From: Trichoplax adhaerens
Taxonomy: Eukaryota; Placozoa; Uniplacotomia; Trichoplacea; Trichoplacidae
Reading direction: 5' to 3'
Length of the DNA: 41,253 nt
NCBI RefSeq assembly: GCF_000150275.1
Contig: NW_002060980.1
Span: forward strand, 244,960 to 286,212
A program made the position numbers and the translations under genes. Below are positions 34,925 to 41,253 of the stretch, piece after piece; positions within the stretch are counted from its first letter, which is position 1; the number at the start of each line of letters is the position of its first letter. The notes beneath the pieces are model-generated. The model worked only from the letters and a program-made list of their open reading frames with translations, was not told the DNA's origin and did no database searches.

Positions 34925-37023
34925 ATGCATCGTCTCGGGAAAAGATTAGTCCGCCCTTTGCAACAACTCTTCCAATCCAAACACAGCCTAACTCGATCAA
35001 GTCCAATCTCTCCTCTTGCTTTTAGGAAGGAATTGGTCGCGTTTAACTCTGTCGCTGTGGAAAACGATATCGATAATCGCCAATTGCATGTCAAATGGGA
35101 TGATGGAACAACCAGCCGTTTCCCGCATATTTACCTCCGTGACAATTGCCAATGCCCAAACTGTTTCCATCCGTCAGCAAAACAACGCAATATCAGCGAC
35201 ACCAGTGTTCTCGAGGCCTACGATGTCAATACCAAAGCGTCACAAGCTAAATTCTATCCCGATCGTCAAGAAATTGAGATTAAATGGGATAAAGATAATC
35301 ATGTGAGTGTATTTGATACAAATTGGTTAAAAATGAGACGATTTCCTACCGATCGTGACCAAGTGGGTCATAAAATAATTTATTCAGATCGTCGATTGTG
35401 GGGTGGTGATTTAAATGGCGATATACCAACTACGGATTTTAATGAAATTCTCCATGACGATCTTGAGCTATACAAATGGCTGAAAAATCTAGCTAGAGTT
35501 GGCTTAACGTTGGTTAAGAATGTACCTGAAGAAGTAGGACAAGTAGAACGCCTAGCAGATAGAATTGCCTATTTGAGAGTTACTAATTATGGGTAAGATT
35601 GTAGTAAATTACTGAAAGTTATCCGCTCATTTATAAAAAAAAAAACACCACGACCACATTTGTATTATTAAAAGCTTCGGCTATATACAGCAAAGTGATC
35701 TTTCACTTTCCTGTTTCAACTATCTGAACGATAATATAACCTGTAAAAGGCAAGCTGTATCGCACTCAGCATGTTAGTAAATGAAGTTAACATAAGGCAT
35801 AGTATCATTTGCATAAATTATCTAACTTTATTAAAGCATTTGTTACTCGTAATTCGTATATAACGCAAAACGCGAAGTCTTGCATCTATTTCGAATATGC
35901 CACTGAGGTTATGCTAAGGCCATATTAACTTAAAGAATGGTATTTTGGATAGGCGAACTTTCACCGTAAAATCGAAGCATGATCCTAGCAATTTGGCTTA
36001 TACGGATAAAGGTCTAGCTTTGCATACTGATCTACCATTCTTCGACTTAGTTCCTGGGGTGAGATACTGTAATGACATTTGTTATACAAATGAATCATTT
36101 TACAATGCCTGTATAATGTTGCTTTACGTTGTATTTGATTACTTACGTAATTGCTAAGAATATAAATTAAGAGGTGTATTTTCAAAAATTTAGATTCAGT
36201 TCCTTCACTGCATCAAGCAAGCTGCTGGTGGAGGAGGTGAAAATCAATTCGTTGATGGCTTCAATGTTGCTGAAGTGTTAAGGAAAGAAAATCCATACTA
36301 TTTTGACCTACTTACACAACATGCATTTGTTTACTTCGATATCGGAAAAGATTATGTCGAATATAACCAACTCAATCATCACCCTCTTATAACGTAAGCA
36401 ATATGATTTGATAATTTTTACTTAATTGCATTCCATTGTGGGATATTATGTTGACGGTATTTGCAGAAAGGTTTCTCAATACGCTATTTATTTCTATAAC
36501 GTATGTTAATATAAATCTAATGTATCCGATATGCAACTATGCAACATAGTATGTAATTGATTTAGATTGTTAGAATTCACTCCTAATTATAATATATCCT
36601 GAATTGATTTCACATTATTAGCTGATAAAGAATAATATATTCAATAAAACTAAGCTTGATTTTATTAATGTATCATGTAGATTAAATGGCCGTAATGAAG
36701 TCATTCGTTTCGTGCACAATAATCATACGAGAAGTTCCATACTGGATGTACCTGAAGATAAAGTAATTGATATCTATCGAGCATTCCACGCAATTATACA
36801 AATTATGTATGACCCAAGTAATTTAGTTACTAATAGGATGGAATCTGGAGAGATGATAGTATTTGATAATTGGCGAGTTTTACATGGCAGATCTGCTTTT
36901 CAGTTAACCGCCGGAGGCAATCGTCATTTAGAAGGTTGTTATATCGATTGGGATGAGACTGCATCACGCATGAGAGCAATTGAAGAGAAACTAAAAATGA
37001 AAAACTTCACTGGTGTTATTTAG
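34925..37023 (+). CDS. BBOX1: Gamma-butyrobetaine dioxygenase-like gene, plus-strand copy
   Basis: Exons: 34925-35592, 35953-36058, 36194-36393, 36681-37023; 1317 nt, 438 residues (human BBOX1 387). Exon lengths are the same, base for base, as in the minus-strand copy, and all phases agree. The exon 2 acceptor after TTGGATAG gives NYG-RTFTV, matching the human FYG-HTWQV junction. Zinc-site Cys75, Cys77, Cys80 and His126 and iron ligands His247, Asp249 and His407 are present, so it should be active in carnitine synthesis. The amino end is basic and free of acidic residues up to Glu36. Introns are 360, 135 and 287 bp; intron 2 still aligns with that of the other copy, while intron 1 is nearly twice as long. 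Exon 1 changes include Q20H, S23T, D97E, D102N and A181E relative to the minus-strand copy. Confidence 0.94.
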
Positions 37024-39576
37024 TGAAAACACGGGAAATTTGTATAAATGGTTCTGTCTTCAGTGCTGTTATCTACTTTTAAGTAACGCTTATTACAACT
37101 ACTTCAAAATTCAACTCAAAAGAAAGTAGATGATCTTTTGTCATTTGAGTAAAAGGCATGTTATTCAATACTTGGTTCGTTAGTATTTTAATACTCATCT
37201 CGCCTCTTGTGTTAGCTGAACGTCCGTGGATTTATATTTTACTAGTTTAGATATCGATGATAAATTCATCTTTCACAGTATTGAATGTATGTATTTTTAC
37301 TTTTTGAATTGTAGCAGACTTATAGCAGTTATTCAGTCAACTAAAGGTATAACTCGTCAGCTGTGGGATTTATTACAGTTTTGAATACAATATGCTCAGA
37401 TTGATCAAAATTATTGATAGAAGAGTGTTTTACATCGTAAGCTATGCGCTATAACGTCTATATTAAATTTCCTATATGCCGATTAATCATCACATACTCG
37501 TGCGTTTCGTACGAATTATACGAATTACTACGGATTCATTAGTATATATTGTCAGTATAATATGCTTTAGCGCAGATTATTATTATTATGGTTTTGTCCC
37601 ACACACAGTATTATGTTGCACTTTCTTACACAAGTTACCGGTATTTTTATAACCTATGTAGTCTATCATATTATCATTATGGTATATTCGCACAGATTAT
37701 TACATAGCTTATTGTTGCTATATTCCACATAGTGTGTTGGATCTTGAGGTTGACCAGTGATATTTTTCATAAAATGCCACTCGCACTTTGCTATTAGTTA
37801 ACTGATTTTATTGAAGGTTGAACTGTACATACATTAGCAAGAGTAATTGAATGATCGTATGAAATAATGCCAAATAGGCCTCAAGACTTTCCTTTTATAA
37901 GATTCTAGCTGTAATAGTAACGGATTGCTTTGTAACTTAGCAGCGTCGTAATATACAGATATTTAAGTTTACTAAATTGCTAGACACGACACAGACAAGC
38001 ATTTTGATAACATAACATGTTGATAATTTGTAATCTATAATTATTATAACTTATCTATTATAATTATTATAATTATCAGACATGACATTACGCTACGGTT
38101 CGGACTTGGTGTATTAGTGTAATGATACACATATGTTAATGTTATTCGCGACACATAGCAGAAAATCTTGAACTCTAAGTAGCTTATTATCTAGATATTT
38201 CGTCTAATCCTATGTTAACTACGAATGTTGTATCTCATTTAGCATAACTTGCTCTGCAAATAGCTTATCAAGGTATTTCATATGGGACAGCATATTTTGG
38301 CATTCCAAATAGTTACTGGTTAGTTTAACCAGAAATAAATCCTTTGTAAATGACTTCGATTTTGTAGGGGTATTTAACCACCATCCCCTGAGATTAAATC
38401 TCTGTTCTCGTTATTTGTTTCCTTCTTAAACGCGTCAAATGTTATCCGTAGATCATAAACACGGAATAAAGAGTATTCTCGTCGCTTCATTCTGTCATTA
38501 CACTGTAGACTCGGGAAGATTTGTACTAGTCTACTGAATGTCAGCATAGCAATAAAAGTTGATCTTTTAAAAGGCAAGGATGAGAGTTATCTGATCCAGG
38601 ATTATAGTGATTGTTTGATTTTAGATCGGTCAGCTTGCGAATACTCTGACGGTCCTGTACTGTACAATATTCGTAATCTTTATCTCTTACGAGTTCAAAG
38701 TAACTATACAGGTTAGAACTAGAGCCTAAAGTGTAGTAAAATTTACAGCATAATACTCTATGTATAAGCTAGCGACTTTTTAATATTTTGTGGTTAAACC
38801 AGGATCTGTGAAAGAGAAAGAAATCCTTCTCTAGGCGACATTGATTATATTTTATCGCATGCAGTAAATAAAAAAAATTGACATGTGTATTGCCAAACTC
38901 TACCTGGTCTTTGCTTGCATCCATGACCCAACAGTAACAATATCACTAACTTTCTTTTTCATTAGAAAATGAGCCATTTCTTGCCTTATGGCCGACTTTC
39001 ATGCAAATTAAGTTCATACGTAGCTGTAATGCAAGATAAATCTAATATTCCATGTCGTATAGTAGCCTAGCATCACGTAATGCCCCACAAAGGTAGTACA
39101 GTACTGTATTTTCTGTATTGATAATTGGAAAAGAAACTATTAACAGGGGATTGAATATGACCAGCTTCTACTAATTGAATGTAAATCATTTCTGGGTATA
39201 TCTAAATTACAGATGTTTACGGTTTCATGGAATAAACGTATTTCATATAGCTCAATCGCTAGTTCTTAAGGGTGTAAAGTTAATTCGTGTACACTGGTAC
39301 AGAGAAATCCGATGGCATGAGAATCCCCGGTGTCATTGGATGCTTTTATCGAAAATTCGAAATATAGAGATAACTTAGTTTTGCCCTGGTATACTTAATA
39401 AATTGGAAAGTACGTTGTAATATCTATACAAATAAACATCGAAAATAGAGATACATGATGTTAGAGATCTATACGTGGCATTATGGAATATTATAGTACG
39501 TAGAAGTACCATGATAAAAGTAATAGACGTAAGTGCAGTATAGCAAGTAATGTAAGTAAATCATCTATACTATATA
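37024..39576. other. No gene recognised downstream of the plus-strand BBOX gene
   Basis: AT-rich sequence with short ORFs (38374-38577 minus, 39175-39378 plus) that show no domain. A single TATTCCACATAG-like motif lies near 37720, in the same orientation as the left-end satellite. 38030-38080 is a TTATTATAA-type simple repeat. Confidence 0.45.
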
Positions 39577-41112
39577 CTATGTGGAACATTATAACAATAG
39601 AAAACAGTATGAATATCAAACTATAACAATGAACTATGTGGAACATTATAATGATTAGCTACAGTACAGTATATGTGAATAGCAGGAAAAGAACTATGTG
39701 GGACATATCGGACGATGAATACTTGGAAAATTAAACCATAACATTCATTATACTACAGTACACTGTGAGGAATAAAATGGCATTAACTAGTGAAACATAA
39801 ATATGAACGATAAACTCCGTGAATCGTGCTAAGCATGTATTTAGCCGGCTTACCAAATATTTATTGACAACTAGTGAAAAGGTTGCACACAGAGTGACGA
39901 TTATATCAATGCCCATGGCTGATATAAATCGTAAATATTAAGAAGAAATACTATTACATATGAAAATTATACTAAGAATTAATGATGTAAGCAATTGTTA
40001 ATGAGGCGATTGGAAAAACTATCAAACAAGCTCGTGTTGGTTGAGATAACAGGTTCTAGCAGAAATATAGTAGACTAGTAGTAGATTCTAGATATTGTTC
40101 AAAATTATTTTTTAAGTCCTATTTTAGTAATAAACTGACTATCTTTCAATTATCCAAAAACTATTGTAGTTATTACTGAGTCATAACGATAATAATTCAG
40201 ATTCATTAGGGTAGTTGAAAGAGACGTATAGGATGGAAACAATATCAATATAGATTTGATATTTACAAGGGTGAATTGCATACTTTACAGCGTTCAATCC
40301 TATATTGTACACCATAAAATTAATCTAATGCAGCAAACATTCTGTTTTGATATTACGAGGGTGGATTTAATATTTTACAGCGTGAAATTAATTTAATGCG
40401 GTAAATTATCCGGTTTCGGGTGGAGCATTACAATAATAAACTATATACAGTTTATGAAATATAAAACAATCAACTATATGAAACATATAAACGATAAGAT
40501 GTGTGGAACATATTTACTATACTGTAAACTACAGAATACAGAATAGAAAACGATCAACTATGTGAAACATAAGAACGATAGCCTATGTGGAACATAAATA
40601 CGATAAACTACATGAAACATAATTGCTATAAATTACAGTATGTGGAACATTAAAATCCTACTATAAACTAAAGAATGCCGAATATCAAACGATCAACTAC
40701 GTGAAACATAAAAACGATAACCTATGTGGAATATAAAATACGATAAACTATGTGGAACATTGAAACTACAGTATACTGTAAACCAAAGAATGAGGAATAT
40801 AAAACCATCAACTATGTAAAACACGAAAACGATAACCTATGTGAGACATGAATACAATAAACTATGTGGAACATTAAAACGATAATTAGGTGGAACATAG
40901 ATACCATAAATTATGAGAAAGATTAAAACTATACTGTAAACTAGAGATTGCGGAATATAAAATCCATAACCTATGTGGAATAAACATGAATACGATAAAC
41001 TATGTAGAACGTTCAAACTGTTAACTACTTCGAACATAACTACTGTAAACTGTATGGGATTGTAACCGTAATATTAAATTGTCTCTCGTTGTGTGGAACA
41101 TTGTGGAACATG
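39577..41112. repeat. Satellite with CTATGTGGAACAT motifs, reverse of the left end
   Basis: CTATGTGGAACAT, often within AACGATAAACTATGTGGAACAT, recurs at irregular spacing (for example 39577, 39633, 40560-40600, 40720-40760, 40860-40900, 40970-41010). It is the reverse complement of the ATGTTCCACATAG motif that fills 1-2400. The block is interrupted by the dispersed repeat at 40226-40419. ORFs in it are repeat readings. Confidence 0.85.
40226..40419 (+). repeat. Dispersed repeat, copy 2
   Basis: This 194-bp segment matches 25329-25515 from GTATAGGATGGAAACAATAT to ATTATCCGGTTTCGG, in the same orientation, with small gaps and substitutions. It interrupts the satellite block, which suggests it was inserted or copied into it. 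Confidence 0.8.
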
Positions 41113-41253
41113 GTGTCAGTTTCTCCTATGTTAGCGCTATATATGCTATTGATTATCTATTGGTGGGAATCGGAAAGATGTAACGGTGTTAATGGGCCTC
41201 TTGGCGAGAAGCGCAGGTGGAAGTCCTAGAAGATTGACTATTGGTCGAGAAGC
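41113..41253. other. Window end, non-satellite sequence
   Basis: The satellite motif stops near 41112, and the last 140 bp are less AT-rich, with no recognised gene. Confidence 0.3.

Noticed and set aside
32060-37023. TMLHE (trimethyllysine dioxygenase) as the identity of the two intact dioxygenases
   Set aside because: The cysteine cluster, VDGFN, NWRVLHGR and RHLEGxxxDWD patterns follow BBOX1 more closely than TMLHE. The presequence alone would not decide this.
38374-39378. Short ORFs downstream of the plus-strand BBOX gene
   Set aside because: No domain, no supporting splice sites, and of a length expected by chance.

Overview
The window reads as nuclear DNA of an animal. It is AT-rich, its genes are split by many short GT-AG introns (about 70-150 bp for most), and the gene content is animal-type: ABCD4, COQ6, hexosaminidase D and gamma-butyrobetaine dioxygenase. 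The compact intron-rich style suggests an early-branching, placozoan-like animal. That placement is an inference and not shown by the sequence. No prokaryotic, viral or organellar signature was seen.

Layout. 1-420 is a 36-bp tandem repeat that fades into degenerate copies of ATGTTCCACATAG up to about 2.4 kb. A small minus-strand ORF near 3.5 kb may be a DMAC1/DUF4536-like mitochondrial membrane protein. A coding-like coiled-coil fragment, broken by a 13-bp duplication, lies at 5.1-5.3 kb. From 5424 to 10484 there is a complete ABCD4-type ABC half transporter. I resolved it into 21 exons, all in phase, giving 653 codons. COQ6, the FAD monooxygenase of ubiquinone synthesis, follows from 11601 to 21647 in the same direction, with 12 exons and 465 codons. 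Its 7.1-kb first intron holds an intronless hexosaminidase D-like gene (14827-16524) that has lost the GH20 catalytic Asp-Glu pair. The stretch from 21.6 to 26 kb has no gene I can name.

26-37 kb is a family of gamma-butyrobetaine dioxygenase (BBOX1-like) genes. There is a decayed minus-strand pseudogene (25988-28144), an intact minus-strand gene (32060-33897) and an intact plus-strand gene (34925-37023). The two intact copies each have four exons and 438 codons with identical exon lengths. They stand head to head about 1 kb apart, and the spacer is packed with ACTGTACAGT palindromes. Between pseudogene and genes lie more of these palindromes, two foldback elements built on GGACTACT and a GC-rich hairpin. 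From 37 kb on there are no convincing genes, and from 39.6 kb the left-end satellite motif returns in the opposite orientation.

Functions. ABCD4 (cobalamin export from lysosomes in mammals) and COQ6 (mitochondrial ubiquinone) are housekeeping genes that are also linked at human 14q24.3, so their adjacency may be ancestral. The BBOX genes catalyse the last step of carnitine synthesis and here carry N-termini that look like mitochondrial presequences. The genes are separate eukaryotic transcription units; nothing suggests an operon. Exon boundaries come from reading splice sites and protein similarity by eye, without transcript data.
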